A stretch of DNA of 64,000 bases from Photobacterium halotolerans DSM 18316. GTDB lineage: Bacteria > Pseudomonadota > Gammaproteobacteria > Enterobacterales > Vibrionaceae. Of this stretch, positions 18,654 to 29,577 are shown piece after piece. Under the pieces are notes generated by a model, which searched no databases, was not told the DNA's origin, and worked only from the letters and a program-made list of their open reading frames with translations. Location: NCBI RefSeq assembly GCF_000425165.1, contig NZ_KE384321.1, positions 6,235 through 70,234 of the forward strand, written 5' to 3'. Both the position numbers and the translations under genes were made by a program. Every line of letters starts with the position of its first letter. Position 1 is the stretch's first letter.

Positions 18654-19250
18654 TCATGCTTCTGAAAGTGTACGGCTGATTAATGTTTCAAACATTTCTG
18701 ACTGGCCAGCCGGAATCAGCTGTCGATGAATTTCCCGACGTTTGTCCACACCATACAAACGCTCTGCCAGCCAACCTGTAAGGTACAATTGCGACAAGCA
18801 CCCACCTGCTGTGGCAAGATTTCCATGCACTACCAGCGCCTTATCCAGAACATGAATACCTTCAGCTTCAAGCGCTGATTTTGCATCCGGATGAGTCGTA
18901 GCAGTCATACCATCCAGCAACCCCAGTTTGGCCAGAATAAATGCACCTGCACAAATTGACCCAATAAGCTGGTTTTGAGGATCCAGCTTAAGCGATGCCA
19001 TAAATTCATGATTATTTAACGCCGCCGGCACCCCTTTGTAACCACTGCTGAATAATACAACATCGGCCTCCGAGGTCTCTGCAACATGCCCGTCTGTTTT
19101 TACTTCCATTCCTAAAGAAGATCTATGGAACGGCTTAGTACCCAAGATTTTAACGACCCAGTCCATCTGGCTTCTTCCCAAAATATCCCTTAGCAGGAAA
19201 AAATCGATATCCGTGAAGTCATCAAAAATGACGATAGCTATTTGATACAT
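18654..19250 (-). CDS. DJ-1/PfpI-family protein
   Basis: 198 residues from the ATG at 19250 (MYQIAIVIFDDFTD), with GTGAGAG upstream. The glutamine-amidotransferase-like fold shows VVLFSSGYKGVPAAL and the nucleophile elbow GSICAGAFILA with Cys100, followed by TTHPDAKSALE. This matches the DJ-1/PfpI group that includes cyclohexyl-isocyanide-hydratase-like and AraC-regulator N-terminal domains; the activity is not known. It stands alone. Confidence 0.78.
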   Translation of the reverse strand: MYQIAIVIFDDFTDIDFFLLRDILGRSQMDWVVKILGTKPFHRSSLGMEVKTDGHVAETSEADVVLFSSGYKGVPAALNNHEFMASLKLDPQNQLIGSICAGAFILAKLGLLDGMTATTHPDAKSALEAEGIHVLDKALVVHGNLATAGGCLSQLYLTGWLAERLYGVDKRREIHRQLIPAGQSEMFETLISRTLSEA

Positions 19251-19368
19251 ATTACTCTCACCCACTAAGCTGCTTGTTCTTTCTAACGGCAAAAGTTAAC
19301 ACATAAGCATCGGAGTGCATAAATAAGTGTGCCTTGCACTGCTTTATTTGAGTAAACGCCTTAAACAG

Positions 19369-19394
19369 CAAAGGCCAGCAAATGCTGGCCTTTG
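19369..19394 (-). terminator. terminator of the symporter gene
   Basis: Perfect stem CAAAGGCCAGCA / TGCTGGCCTTTG about 30 bases after the stop of the alanine/sodium symporter gene, with a moderately T-rich tail (CTGTTTAAGG) on the minus strand. Confidence 0.7.
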
Positions 19395-19422
19395 ATAGTT
19401 AGTGAATGTCTGTCAATTCATA

Positions 19423-20970
19423 TTATAAGGTTGATTTGGCTGTACCTATTGTAGAAGAATCTTGACCCAGGTCTGGCGCTTTCTGGCCTTTACGCTTCAT
19501 ACGCTCTTCCCAGTAATCAGCACCTTTGATACCTAATTTCACTGGATCGAACACGTATTCTTTCACACCGGCTTTCTTCTGCATTTCATAGTCTTTCAAC
19601 GCTTTCAGCGCAGGTTTTGCCATGAAGAAGATAATCAGAATACCGATGATGTTCAGCCAGGCCATCAGGCCAACACCTACATCACCCAGTGCCCATGCCA
19701 GGTTTGCCGTTTTCACTGCGCCGTAGAATACGGAAGCTAGCAACGCAATTTTCAGAACGAATGTCAGCCCAGGAACATGAATGGTACGGTGAATGTACGC
19801 AATGTTAGTTTCTGCGATGTAGTAGTACGCCAGAATCGTGGTAAATGAGAAGAAGAACAACGCAATTGCCACAAAAGGTTTACCCAGGCCAGGCATTGCT
19901 GTTTCAATCGCCATCTGAGTAAATACCGGGCTGTTGGCTGCGATTTCCGCAGGCAGATTCTGCACCAGGAACGCCCCTTCTGCACCATGGACGTTGAATG
20001 CACCCGTGATGATAATCATGAATGCCGTCGCACTACAAACCAGCAGCGTATCAATGTAAATAGAGAACGCTTGAACCATACCTTGCTGAGCAGGGTGATC
20101 AACCTGAGCTGCTGCTGCTGCATGCGGGCCTGTGCCCTGACCGGCTTCATTGGAGTAAACACCACGTTTTACACCCCAGCCGATAGCCGCACCGACACCT
20201 GCCATTGGCGAGAAGGCATCACCCACAATGGTGGCAAACACACTTGGCACCATGTCAATGTTCAGCAGAATGACAACGAAGGCAATAACGATATAGCCCA
20301 GCGCCATGAAAGGAACAACGATCTGAGTAAAGTGCGCAATACGCTTAACACCACCAAAGATGATGAAAGCCAGTACCACACATACAATCGCGCCAGTGAT
20401 GATCTTCGCAGAGCTGAATGTACCCAAAGTGGTTTCGATCACATCACCAGAACCAAATGCCGCTTCAACCGCGTTACCGATACTGTTTGACTGCACACCA
20501 GGAAGCATCAGACCGCAGGCGACAATTGTCGCAATCGCGAAGATCCATGCATACCACTTCTGACCCATTGCTTTTTCAATGTAGTACGCAGGGCCACCAC
20601 GGAACTGGCCTTCATCTTCTTCTTTATAAATCTGAGCAAGTGTTGATTCATAGTAAGCTGTAGAAGCTCCCAGGAAGGCAACAACCCACATCCAGAATAC
20701 AGCGCCCGGACCACCAAAACCAATGGCGGCAGCAACACCGGCAATGTTACCTGTACCGACACGGCCTGACAGTGAAACCGCCAGTGCCTGGAATGAGGAA
20801 ATCCCCTTATCTGAACTCTGACCAGCGAACAGCAGGCGGATCATTTCGCCGAAATGGCGAACCTGCATAAAACGTGTTGTGATGGAATAAAATAAACCGG
20901 CACCCAGGCAAAGATAAATCAATGCCGGACTCCATATTATCCCGTTGATAAAATCGACCAATGACTGCAT
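19423..20970 (-). CDS. sodium/alanine (glycine) symporter, AGCS family
   Basis: 515 residues with about eleven membrane helices. The family signature is plain: FQALAVSLSGRVGTGNIAGVAAAIGFGGPGAVFWMW near the N-terminus and GVKRGVYSNEAGQGTGPHAAAAA in the middle. AGCS proteins take up alanine or glycine with sodium at the inner membrane. GGGAGACT precedes the ATG. I looked for a glycine riboswitch in the leader, as some Vibrio relatives have one, and did not see it. Single gene with its own terminator. Confidence 0.9.
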   Translation of the reverse strand: MQSLVDFINGIIWSPALIYLCLGAGLFYSITTRFMQVRHFGEMIRLLFAGQSSDKGISSFQALAVSLSGRVGTGNIAGVAAAIGFGGPGAVFWMWVVAFLGASTAYYESTLAQIYKEEDEGQFRGGPAYYIEKAMGQKWYAWIFAIATIVACGLMLPGVQSNSIGNAVEAAFGSGDVIETTLGTFSSAKIITGAIVCVVLAFIIFGGVKRIAHFTQIVVPFMALGYIVIAFVVILLNIDMVPSVFATIVGDAFSPMAGVGAAIGWGVKRGVYSNEAGQGTGPHAAAAAQVDHPAQQGMVQAFSIYIDTLLVCSATAFMIIITGAFNVHGAEGAFLVQNLPAEIAANSPVFTQMAIETAMPGLGKPFVAIALFFFSFTTILAYYYIAETNIAYIHRTIHVPGLTFVLKIALLASVFYGAVKTANLAWALGDVGVGLMAWLNIIGILIIFFMAKPALKALKDYEMQKKAGVKEYVFDPVKLGIKGADYWEERMKRKGQKAPDLGQDSSTIGTAKSTL

Positions 20971-21398
20971 ATGAGTCTCCCTGTTATAGTCTGTTTGGTT
21001 ACAACTCGAGCAGTATAATACGCAAATTGTAACCTGATTGTTAAGAATTTTATTTCATCAGCATTGATTTGCTTGATGTAGGCATCAAATAGCAACAAAT
21101 CCACAACATCCAGTCATTGAAACTATGATTAACGACAAATACAACACACCCCACCAATCATCACCTGTTAGGCCTGTGATAATTTGTATAAGTATTAGCC
21201 AGGTGATTCACAAAAGATGTCAATAATGTGCGGCATGTCAGCATAAAGAGGCCGTGACAGATAATAATCAGGCATCAACAGACACAAGATACTGTATTTC
21301 AAGCATATGCCATCAAGAGCATTTGTGTGAAATGTGGCGCATGAACTGCCTCCCAAAAAAAGCAGTTCAGCTTAGAAGATGTAAACAGTGAGTGGATA
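20971..21398. other. intergenic between symporter and yejF
   Basis: About 430 AT-rich bases holding the symporter leader. Near 21343-21368 there is an inverted repeat GAACTGC / GCAGTTC with a 12-base loop that contains seven A; it may end the yej transcript. No gene was seen. Confidence 0.4.
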
Positions 21399-22994
21399 TC
21401 AGTTAATCGCAGACAAATTCACTAAGTGGCGGGTATATTCGGCTTCGGGGTGGCTGAACATCTGACGGGTTGGCCCCTGCTCTACCACACAGCCATCTTT
21501 TAATACCAGGGTATAATGGCACAATGACTTAACGACAGTCAGATCATGGCTGATAAACAGGTAACTCAGACCGTACTTCAACTGCAACTCTTTCAGTAAA
21601 TTCAGCACCTGATGCTGCACGGTGCGATCCAGTGAGGAGGTGGGTTCATCGAGCAGAATAAACTCAGGTTTCAATACCAGCGCCCTTGCTATGGCTATCC
21701 GCTGACGTTGCCCACCTGAAAATTCATTGGGATAACGAAAACGGGTGGATGGGTCCAGTTCCACATCTTTCATCGCCTGACAAATCGCAGCGTCTTCTTC
21801 CTCATCCGACAGTGCCTGATGGACTTTCAGACCTTCGCCAATGATCTGCGCAACAGACATTCTTGGATTCAGTGCGGAAAACGGGTCCTGAAATACAACT
21901 TGCAATCGACTGCGAAAAGGTAACATGCCTTTGCGGTTAAGATGACTGATCTCCTGGCCGTCAAAACGAATGCTCCCTTCGCTGTTGAGCAATCTAAGTA
22001 TCGCCATCCCGGTCGTCGACTTCCCTGAGCCACTTTCCCCGACCAGCCCGACACTCTGCCCCTGCTTAAGCTGGAAGCTCACATCAGTCACGGCTTTAAT
22101 ATGACTGATCACACGTTTCATAATCCCCCCTTTCACGGGAAACCAGACACGTAATTTGTCTATTTCAAACAGCGCGGAAGGATTCCCGTTTACCGGAACA
22201 GGCTCGCCGGTGGGATCAGAGTTAATGAGTTTCTGGGTATAAGGATGGGAAGGCGACGCAAAAAGGATATCTCTCTCATTGGTTTCCACTAACTGCCCGA
22301 GTTGCATCACCGCTACCCGATCGGCAATTTTTCGCACAATACTCAAATCATGCGTAATAAAAAGCATGGCCATGCCCAGTTCCTGCTGCAGATTTTTCAG
22401 CAAATCGAGGATCTGGGCCTGAACAGAAACATCGAGAGCGGTCGTCGGCTCATCGGCAATCAGAAGATCAGGCTCATTGATCAGCGCCATGGCAATCATT
22501 ACACGCTGGCGCTCACCGCCTGACAACTCATGAGGATAGGCATACATACGCTGCTCGGGGTTACGGATACCCACTTTTTTTAACCAGCTCAGCGCACGTT
22601 TCTCTGCCGGCCTCTGACGCACTCCCTTGTGTATAGACAGCGTTTCACACAGCTGGCGGCCAATTTTATGCAGCGGGTTCAGCGACATCATAGGTTCCTG
22701 AAAGATCATGCCGATTTTGTTTCCGCGTAACCCGCGCATCTGGCGTTCACTACACCGCAGCATATCCACGCCATCGTAATAAATATGACCGTCCAGATAA
22801 CGCGCCGACGCTTTCGGCAGCAAGCGCAGAATGGCATTGGCCGTGACAGACTTGCCAGAACCACTTTCCCCCACCAGTGCCAGGGTTTCTCCCCGCTTGA
22901 TTGTCAGGCAGACTTTCTCTGTTACCGGGCGGACAGGCTTACCGTTGGCAAAGCCCACAGAGAGATTTTCAATAGTCAGTAAAGCATCACTCAT
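21399..22994 (-). CDS. yejF: peptide ABC transporter ATP-binding protein YejF
   Basis: 531 residues from the ATG at 22994 ([15 protein letters not shown]). It carries two fused ABC ATPase domains: Walker [14 protein letters not shown] with [15 protein letters not shown] and [11 protein letters not shown] in the first half, and [13 protein letters not shown] with [15 protein letters not shown] and [12 protein letters not shown] in the second. This is the YejF arrangement, energising YejBE for import of oligopeptides, including microcin C-type peptides in E. coli. It begins 16 bases after yejE and closes the yejABEF operon. Confidence 0.92.
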   Translation of the reverse strand: MSDALLTIENLSVGFANGKPVRPVTEKVCLTIKRGETLALVGESGSGKSVTANAILRLLPKASARYLDGHIYYDGVDMLRCSERQMRGLRGNKIGMIFQEPMMSLNPLHKIGRQLCETLSIHKGVRQRPAEKRALSWLKKVGIRNPEQRMYAYPHELSGGERQRVMIAMALINEPDLLIADEPTTALDVSVQAQILDLLKNLQQELGMAMLFITHDLSIVRKIADRVAVMQLGQLVETNERDILFASPSHPYTQKLINSDPTGEPVPVNGNPSALFEIDKLRVWFPVKGGIMKRVISHIKAVTDVSFQLKQGQSVGLVGESGSGKSTTGMAILRLLNSEGSIRFDGQEISHLNRKGMLPFRSRLQVVFQDPFSALNPRMSVAQIIGEGLKVHQALSDEEEDAAICQAMKDVELDPSTRFRYPNEFSGGQRQRIAIARALVLKPEFILLDEPTSSLDRTVQHQVLNLLKELQLKYGLSYLFISHDLTVVKSLCHYTLVLKDGCVVEQGPTRQMFSHPEAEYTRHLVNLSAIN

Positions 22995-23010
22995 TGCAGT
23001 ATCCCGGTCA

Positions 23011-24057
23011 TTACGATTGATGGTGTGGGTCGAAAGCATCGCGCACCGCCTCGCCGATAAAGACCAGCAGGCTCAGCATGATAGAAAGCACAACGAACGC
23101 AGACAGCCCCAGCCAGGGTGCCTGAAGGTTGGTTTTACCCTGAGCAAGCAATTCTCCGAGAGACGGTGAACCCACAGGCAAACCGAACCCGAGGAAGTCC
23201 AATGATGTCAGTGTGGTCACTGACCCGCTGAGAATAAAAGGCATCATAGTCAGTGAGGCCACCATAGCATTTGGCAGCATATGACGGAGCATTATGCGCC
23301 TGTCATTCACGCCCAGCGCCTGCGCGGCACGCACATAATCCAGGTTCCGGCAGCGGAGAAATTCCGCCCGCACAACGCCCACCAGCCCCATCCAGCTAAA
23401 CAGCACCATGATGCCCAGCAGCCACCAGAAGTTAGGTTCTACGAAACTGGACAGGATAATCAGCAAGAACAAAGTCGGCATACCTGACCAGACTTCGATG
23501 AAACGCTGACCAAACAGATCCAGCCAGCCGCCATAGTAGCCCTGCCCGGCTCCGACCATGACACCGACAATGGTTGAGATCACCGTCAGCGCAAAACCAA
23601 ACAGCACAGATATCCGAAAACCGTAAATGATGCGAGCAAGCACATCGCGGCCTTTATCATCTGTCCCCAGCCAGTTCACATTGTCCGGTGCAGAGGGCGC
23701 CGGACCGGACAAGTTGTAGTTAATCGTGTCATAGCTGAAATGGATCAGTGGCCAGATCATATAGCCGTCTTCGTTGATCAATTCCTGCACATACGGATCG
23801 GTATAATCGGCTTCTGTGGCAAACTCACCGCCAAATTGCGTTTCGGCGTACTGTTCGGTTATCGGAAAATACCAGTCCCCTTTGAAGCTGACAAACAAGG
23901 GCTTATCGTTGGCGATCACTTCAGCAAACAGGCTGATAATAAAAAGCACGGCGAACAGCCACATTGACCAGTAGCCGCGTCTGTGTGCTTTAAACCGGGC
24001 CCAGCGCTCTTTTGTCAGTGGATTGAAGGTAAACAAAGTTGCGAATGTCTTTCTCAT
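23011..24057 (-). CDS. yejE: peptide ABC transporter permease YejE
   Basis: 348 residues from the ATG at 24057, four bases after the yejB stop, with AGGTAAT upstream. N-terminal FNPLTKERWARFKAHRRGYWS precedes TM1, a long periplasmic segment follows (GDWYFPITEQYAETQFGGEF, NWLGTDDKGRDVLARIIYGFR), and the permease core carries the EAA loop around RAAQALGVNDRRIMLRHMLPNA. This order is diagnostic of YejE among the DppC-like permeases. Inner membrane, partner of YejB. Confidence 0.92.
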   Translation of the reverse strand: MRKTFATLFTFNPLTKERWARFKAHRRGYWSMWLFAVLFIISLFAEVIANDKPLFVSFKGDWYFPITEQYAETQFGGEFATEADYTDPYVQELINEDGYMIWPLIHFSYDTINYNLSGPAPSAPDNVNWLGTDDKGRDVLARIIYGFRISVLFGFALTVISTIVGVMVGAGQGYYGGWLDLFGQRFIEVWSGMPTLFLLIILSSFVEPNFWWLLGIMVLFSWMGLVGVVRAEFLRCRNLDYVRAAQALGVNDRRIMLRHMLPNAMVASLTMMPFILSGSVTTLTSLDFLGFGLPVGSPSLGELLAQGKTNLQAPWLGLSAFVVLSIMLSLLVFIGEAVRDAFDPHHQS

Positions 24058-24061
24058 GGTA

Positions 24062-25159
24062 TTACCTGGCCTCGAAATCAATACGTGGATCGACCAGGGT
24101 ATAAGTCAGGTCAGAAATAATATTCAGGATAAGTCCCAGCAATGTCATGATGTAAAGCGAGCTGAATACCACGGGGTAATCACGCTGAATCGTTGATTCA
24201 AAGCCCAGTAAGCCAATTCCCTCCAGCGAAAACATCACTTCAATGAGCATAGAGCCGGTAAAGAAAATACTGATAAACGCACTGGGAAAACCGGCAATAA
24301 TAATCAGCATGGCATTACGAAACACATGCTTATATAAGATGCTTCTGTCATCGAGCCCTTTCGCACGGGCGGTGACAACGTATTGCTTGTTGATCTCATC
24401 CAGAAACGAGTTTTTAGTCAGCATAGTCAGCGTTGCGAAACCGCCGATGACCATGGCAAAGATTGGCAGCGCAAGGTGCCAGAAGTAATCACCGACTTGC
24501 TGATACCAGGTCATCTGATCGAAATCAGCCGAAAACAATCCCCGTAACGGAAACCAGCTGAAATAATTACCGCTGGCAAAGAAAATAATCAATACAATGG
24601 CGAACAGGAAACCGGGAATCGCATACCCGGCTATCACTAATGCGCTGCTCCAGATATCAAAACGGCTACCATGATTCACCGCTTTCGCAATCCCCAGCGG
24701 GATAGAGACGAAATAAATGATCAAGGTGCTCCACAGACCCAGCGAAATCGACACCGGCAGCCGTTCGATAATCAGATCAATCACATTGCCGCCACGAAAA
24801 AGGCTTTCGCCGAAATTGAAGGTAATATAATTCGTCAGCATATCGACATAACGTTCCCAGAGCGGTTTATCAAAACCAAACTGCTTACGTATTTCTGCCA
24901 CCACTTCCGGATCCAGACCACGGGAACCACGATAGCCCGTTCCGCCATTGCCGTTTTGCTGCGAACCTTCCGACTGCTGTACTTCCTGCCCGCCGCCGGT
25001 AAAGCGCTCCATAATGCCGGAAGTATGCCCTTCAAGCTGTGCCACGGCCTGTTCAACAGGCCCGCCCGGTGCAATCTGAATCACGAAAAAGTTAATCGTA
25101 ATAATCGCCCAGAGCGTTGGGATCACCAGCAAAAGGCGCCGGATAATATATGCCGTCAT
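24062..25159 (-). CDS. yejB: peptide ABC transporter permease YejB
   Basis: 365 residues, close to the 364 of E. coli Yej[20 protein letters not shown] opens a DppB-like permease; a periplasmic loop rich in Gly/Gln ([20 protein letters not shown], about 55-75) is a YejB feature and varies among species. The EAA loop is seen around [22 protein letters not shown]. Inner-membrane half of the YejBE channel. It follows yejA by 27 bases. Confidence 0.92.
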   Translation of the reverse strand: MTAYIIRRLLLVIPTLWAIITINFFVIQIAPGGPVEQAVAQLEGHTSGIMERFTGGGQEVQQSEGSQQNGNGGTGYRGSRGLDPEVVAEIRKQFGFDKPLWERYVDMLTNYITFNFGESLFRGGNVIDLIIERLPVSISLGLWSTLIIYFVSIPLGIAKAVNHGSRFDIWSSALVIAGYAIPGFLFAIVLIIFFASGNYFSWFPLRGLFSADFDQMTWYQQVGDYFWHLALPIFAMVIGGFATLTMLTKNSFLDEINKQYVVTARAKGLDDRSILYKHVFRNAMLIIIAGFPSAFISIFFTGSMLIEVMFSLEGIGLLGFESTIQRDYPVVFSSLYIMTLLGLILNIISDLTYTLVDPRIDFEAR

Positions 25160-25186
25160 ACTGCTCTACCTGTTTCCACGTTTTGA

Positions 25187-27013
25187 TTAACGGCGTTTTT
25201 CCGGCAATTTGACCGCCTTGGCCGTATCCACCCACCAAGTATCAACACCCAGTGCATACTTAGGTCGGACCGCAGGACGATCAAATTTATCCCAGGTCGC
25301 TACACGGAATTTGCTTAAATGCCACTGGGGAATGACAAAAAAGTTCCATTGCAGCACCCGGTCCAGCGCCGGGCCTAATGCCGCCAGCGCGGCAGGATCT
25401 TGCTGATGCGCAGCGATTTGTTCTGTCAGCGCATCAATAGCCGGATCCTGAACCCCGGCAGTATTATAGGTGGAATCCAGATAGTTACTGTTCCAGGCAA
25501 TCAGCAGATTCTGTGTCGGGTAGGCATTCGCGCTGTAACCGGAAGACACCATGTCAAAATCCCGGTCACGCAGGCGCTTGATGTACTGCGTAGTGTCAAC
25601 CGTACGGATTTTCATCTCGATACCCAGCTGCTTCAGGTTTTTCTGCAGCGGAATAGCGATGCGCTCCGAGGTCGGGCTGTAGATCAGCAACTCAAAAGCC
25701 AGGGGCTCCCCGGTCTTCACATTGGTCATGACCTGATTTTTCAGCTCCCAGCCCGCAGCCTTTAACAATGCAAACGCTTTACGCGATTGTGCACGAACAC
25801 GGCCTGAGCCATCAGTGACCGGCGGCTGGTAAGATTCAGTAAAGACACGTGCCGGGATCTTGTCTTTCAACGGATCCAGATATTTCAACTCAGCAGGCGT
25901 GGGCAGGCCTTTTGCTTCATAGGGGGTATTCTGGAAAAAACTGCGGGAACGTGAATACTGGTTATAGAAAAGCGTTTTATTCATCCACTCAAAATCCATG
26001 GCGTAATTGAGCGCTTCCCTGACCCGAACATCACTGAATACAGGGCGCTGAGTATTAAAGACAAACGCCTGCATCGCCTGAGGGATTTCGTGCGGGATTT
26101 CTTCCTTCTTTATATAACCGTTATCAAAATTATTGCCCTCATAGAGAGTGGCCCAGAACTTGGCGACATTCTCCTGACGGAAGTCATATTCTCCGGCTTT
26201 GAACGCTTCCAGGGTCACAGTATCATCACGGTAGTAGTCGTACCGGATGGTGTCGAAATTATGCCGCCCGACATTCACCGGAAGATTGGCCGCCCAGTAA
26301 TCTTTCACTCTGGAGTAAGTCACACTCTGACCCGACTGATAACTGGTTACCTTGTACGCACTGCTGCCAATCGGTGGTTCGTTGAGCGGCTCGCTGAGTT
26401 TCTTGTCTTTCCAGTAATGTTCCGGTAAGACGTTCATGCCTTCAACCAGAGAAAACAGTTTTTCCCTGTTGGCAACAGACATTTCAACCCGCGCGGTCAG
26501 CGGCGATACCGCCGTCACTGACTTCACCTCTTTATAAAACACACGAAACTGAGGCACACCCTCAGCCATGAACTTATCAAAGGTGAAGGCGACATCTTTC
26601 GCTGTAATAGGTTGGCCGTCATGAAATCGCGCTTTAGGGTTGATATCAATTTCCATCCAGGAAAAATCGTCGGCATAACGTACTTTTTCTGCAATTAACG
26701 GGTAATAGCTGTCAATTTCGTCACTCGCTGGTGCAAATAAGGTGTCATACATTTCGTCCGCGCCGGCGACCGAAACCCCTCTTGATGCATAGCGGTTAAA
26801 ACTGTCGTATGTTCCTACTTCCGCATAGGTGATGGCTCCGCCTTTTGGCGCATCCGGATTGACATAGTCAAAGTGTTTAAATTCAGGTGCGTACTTTGCC
26901 GTACCAAACCCCACTAAACTGGTGGTTTCTATCACCTCTTGTGCCAGTGCACTGGTACTTCCCAGCAATAATCCAGCCATTATTGACAGGCTTACAGTCA
27001 ATCCATTCTTCAT
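25187..27013 (-). CDS. yejA: periplasmic peptide-binding protein YejA
   Basis: 608 residues with a signal peptide MKNGLTVSLSIMAGLLLGS..SALAQ cleaved near residue 24. The SBP_bac_5 fold shows FDYVNPDAPKGGAITYAEVGTYDSFNRYA, FHDGQPITAKDVAFTFDKFM and REALNYAMDFEWMNKTLFY, the typical YejA blocks. It delivers peptides to YejBEF. First gene of the operon; GGAGGGG lies upstream of the ATG. Confidence 0.92.
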   Translation of the reverse strand: MKNGLTVSLSIMAGLLLGSTSALAQEVIETTSLVGFGTAKYAPEFKHFDYVNPDAPKGGAITYAEVGTYDSFNRYASRGVSVAGADEMYDTLFAPASDEIDSYYPLIAEKVRYADDFSWMEIDINPKARFHDGQPITAKDVAFTFDKFMAEGVPQFRVFYKEVKSVTAVSPLTARVEMSVANREKLFSLVEGMNVLPEHYWKDKKLSEPLNEPPIGSSAYKVTSYQSGQSVTYSRVKDYWAANLPVNVGRHNFDTIRYDYYRDDTVTLEAFKAGEYDFRQENVAKFWATLYEGNNFDNGYIKKEEIPHEIPQAMQAFVFNTQRPVFSDVRVREALNYAMDFEWMNKTLFYNQYSRSRSFFQNTPYEAKGLPTPAELKYLDPLKDKIPARVFTESYQPPVTDGSGRVRAQSRKAFALLKAAGWELKNQVMTNVKTGEPLAFELLIYSPTSERIAIPLQKNLKQLGIEMKIRTVDTTQYIKRLRDRDFDMVSSGYSANAYPTQNLLIAWNSNYLDSTYNTAGVQDPAIDALTEQIAAHQQDPAALAALGPALDRVLQWNFFVIPQWHLSKFRVATWDKFDRPAVRPKYALGVDTWWVDTAKAVKLPEKRR

Positions 27014-27392
27014 ATCCCCTCCAAGGCAACTTCACCTAACCACCCAGCCGACGCCAGAAAATCGTTCTTTTTCATTATTGTAAGAGTTATCAATGACGAA
27101 CACTGACATGTAACACAAATATATACCATAAGAAAACACGCCGCCTGAATCGCTGGGCATATCATCAAGAAATTTGTTGCTCTGCCCGACAGGGATGCAA
27201 CACCTTGTCACAATCAGTTAACAGACATTTTCTGTATTTTTATTGAGCAATCATCCAGTTCCTGCCTGAATCAATGGGTTAAAAGCCAACGAATACTCAT
27301 TAAATTACTCAGATCTATGTTCTGATAGTTGTAAGTAGTGCTATACTCCCCACCCTGACATGTGACAACAATTGTTCATATAGAGAAAAACA
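27014..27392. other. divergent promoter region yejA / fusA2
   Basis: About 380 bases between divergent genes. A TATACT at 27342-27347, some 45 bases before the EF-G start, is a plausible -10 for that gene; a convincing -35 was not found. No gene or RNA was seen. Confidence 0.4.
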
Positions 27393-29480
27393 ATGGCAGA
27401 TCTATCTAAATACAGAAACATTGGTATTTTCGCGCACGTAGATGCGGGTAAAACCACTACCACTGAGCGTATCCTGAAGCTGACCGGTAAAATCCACCGT
27501 ACGGGTGAAGTACACGACGGTGCTTCTACCATGGACTTCATGGATCAGGAAGCAGAGCGTGGTATCACCATCCAGTCAGCTGCGACTACCTGTTTCTGGA
27601 AAGACCACCGTTTTAACGTTATCGATACTCCGGGACACGTTGACTTCACCGTTGAAGTTTACCGTTCTCTGAAAGTACTTGACGGTGGTGTAGGTGTATT
27701 CTGTGGTTCAGGTGGTGTTGAGCCTCAGTCTGAAACTAACTGGCGTTACGCGAACGAATCAGAAGTATCTCGTCTGATCTTCGTTAACAAACTGGACCGT
27801 ATGGGCGCAGACTTCTTCAGCGTTGTTGAGCAAGTGAAGAAAGTTCTGGGCGCTAACCCTCTGGTTATGACCCTGCCTATCGGCCGCGAAGACGATTTCG
27901 TTGGTGTTGTTGACGTTCTGACTCGCCAGGCATACGTGTGGGACGATTCAGGTCAGCCAGAAAACTACGAAATCAAAGAAATCCCAGCGGATATGGTTGA
28001 TGACGTAGAAGCTTACCGCGAAGAGCTGATCGAGACTGCCGTTGAGCAAGACGACGACCTGATGGAAGCTTACATGGAAGGTGAAGAGCCTTCTATCGAA
28101 GACCTGAAACGTTGTATCCGTAAAGGTACTCGTGATCTGGCCTTCTTCCCAACCTACTGTGGTTCAGCGTTCAAGAACAAAGGTATGCAGCTGCTGCTTG
28201 ACGCCGTTGTTGACTACCTGCCAAACCCAACAGAAGTTGACCCTCAGGATCTGACTGATCCAGAAACTGGTGAACCAACTGGTAAAGTTGCTACCGTTTC
28301 TGTTGACGAACCATTCCGTGCGCTTGCGTTTAAGATCATGGATGACCGTTTCGGCGCCCTGACCTTCGTACGTGTTTACTCTGGTAAGCTGAAGAAGGGT
28401 GACACCATCCTGAACTCTGCGACAGGTAAAACTGAGCGTGTTGGCCGTATGGTGGAAATGCACGCTAACGACCGTAACGAGCTGGATGCTGCGCAAGCAG
28501 GTGACATCATCGCTATCGTTGGTATGAAGAACGTTCAGACTGGTCACACTCTGTGTGATCCTAAGCACGAATGTACTCTGGAACCAATGATCTTCCCAGA
28601 TCCAGTAATCTCTATCGCTGTTGCTCCTAAGGACAAAACAGCTTCTGAGAAACTGGGTATCGCACTGGGTAAGATGATCGCAGAAGATCCATCATTCCAG
28701 GTTGAAACTGATGAAGATTCTGGCGAAACCATCCTGAAAGGTATGGGTGAGCTGCACCTGGACATCAAAGTTGACATCCTGAAGCGTACTCACGGTGTTG
28801 AACTGACTGTAGGTGCTCCACAGGTTGCTTACCGTGAAACTATCACCAAAGCAATCGAAGACAGCTACACGCACAAGAAGCAGTCTGGTGGTTCTGGTCA
28901 GTTCGGTAAGATCGATTACCGTATCAAACCAGGCGAAGCAAACTCTGGCTTCAAGTTCGTTTCTACCGTTGTTGGTGGTAACGTTCCTAAAGAATTCTGG
29001 CCTGCAATCGAAAAAGGCTTCGCTGGTATGATGAGTACTGGTGTTCTGGCTGGCTTCCCAGTGCTGGACGTTGAAGTTGAGCTGTTCGACGGTGGTTTCC
29101 ACGCAGTTGACTCCTCTGCTGTAGCGTTTGAAATTGCTGCACGTGGCGCATTCCGTCAGTCTATGCCTAAAGCGGGTGCTCAGCTGCTTGAGCCTATCAT
29201 GCACGTTGACGTGTTCACTCCGGAAGATCACGTTGGTGATGTTATCGGTGACCTGAACCGTCGTCGCGGTATGATCAAAGATCAGGTTGCAGCTGCAACG
29301 GGTGTTCGTATTAAAGCTGACGTACCTCTGTCTGAGATGTTCGGCTATATCGGTCACCTGCGCACCATGACTTCTGGCCGTGGTCAGTTCTCAATGGAAT
29401 TCTCTCACTACTCTGCATGCCCAGCGAACGTTGCTGAAGCAGTTATCGCAGAAGTGAAAGAGCGTAACGCTAAGAAATAA
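27393..29480 (+). CDS. fusA: elongation factor G 2
   Basis: 695 residues of translational GTPase EF-G. G1 [15 protein letters not shown], switch regions [14 protein letters not shown] and [20 protein letters not shown] and the later domains II-V are all present ([32 protein letters not shown]). The gene is not next to rpsL, rpsG or tuf, so it is the second, non-str EF-G that Vibrionaceae carry. It may favour ribosome recycling or translocation under special conditions, but which is not established here. Codon use is strongly biased, as in highly expressed genes. Confidence 0.93.
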   Translation: MADLSKYRNIGIFAHVDAGKTTTTERILKLTGKIHRTGEVHDGASTMDFMDQEAERGITIQSAATTCFWKDHRFNVIDTPGHVDFTVEVYRSLKVLDGGVGVFCGSGGVEPQSETNWRYANESEVSRLIFVNKLDRMGADFFSVVEQVKKVLGANPLVMTLPIGREDDFVGVVDVLTRQAYVWDDSGQPENYEIKEIPADMVDDVEAYREELIETAVEQDDDLMEAYMEGEEPSIEDLKRCIRKGTRDLAFFPTYCGSAFKNKGMQLLLDAVVDYLPNPTEVDPQDLTDPETGEPTGKVATVSVDEPFRALAFKIMDDRFGALTFVRVYSGKLKKGDTILNSATGKTERVGRMVEMHANDRNELDAAQAGDIIAIVGMKNVQTGHTLCDPKHECTLEPMIFPDPVISIAVAPKDKTASEKLGIALGKMIAEDPSFQVETDEDSGETILKGMGELHLDIKVDILKRTHGVELTVGAPQVAYRETITKAIEDSYTHKKQSGGSGQFGKIDYRIKPGEANSGFKFVSTVVGGNVPKEFWPAIEKGFAGMMSTGVLAGFPVLDVEVELFDGGFHAVDSSAVAFEIAARGAFRQSMPKAGAQLLEPIMHVDVFTPEDHVGDVIGDLNRRRGMIKDQVAAATGVRIKADVPLSEMFGYIGHLRTMTSGRGQFSMEFSHYSACPANVAEAVIAEVKERNAKK

Positions 29481-29502
29481 TTTATTTTCTTAACGTAACG
29501 AC

Positions 29503-29534
29503 AAAAAAACCCCAGCTCAGGCTGGGGTTTTTTT
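29503..29534. terminator. bidirectional terminator between fusA2 and Ap4A phosphorylase
   Basis: Stem CCCCAGC / GCTGGGG, loop TCAG, flanked by seven A on one side and seven T on the other, so it works for both convergent genes. Confidence 0.92.
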
Positions 29535-29577
29535 AGTGCTGTAACAACAGATGCGTTCCTAATTCCCAGCCTGTGAT

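Noticed and set aside
20971-21250. Glycine riboswitch upstream of the alanine/glycine symporter
   Set aside because: Such a switch precedes some Vibrio symporters, but none of its conserved segments was recognised on the minus strand here.
28164-29357. Long minus-strand frames
   Set aside because: They are antisense to EF-G 2 and arise from its strongly biased codon use.
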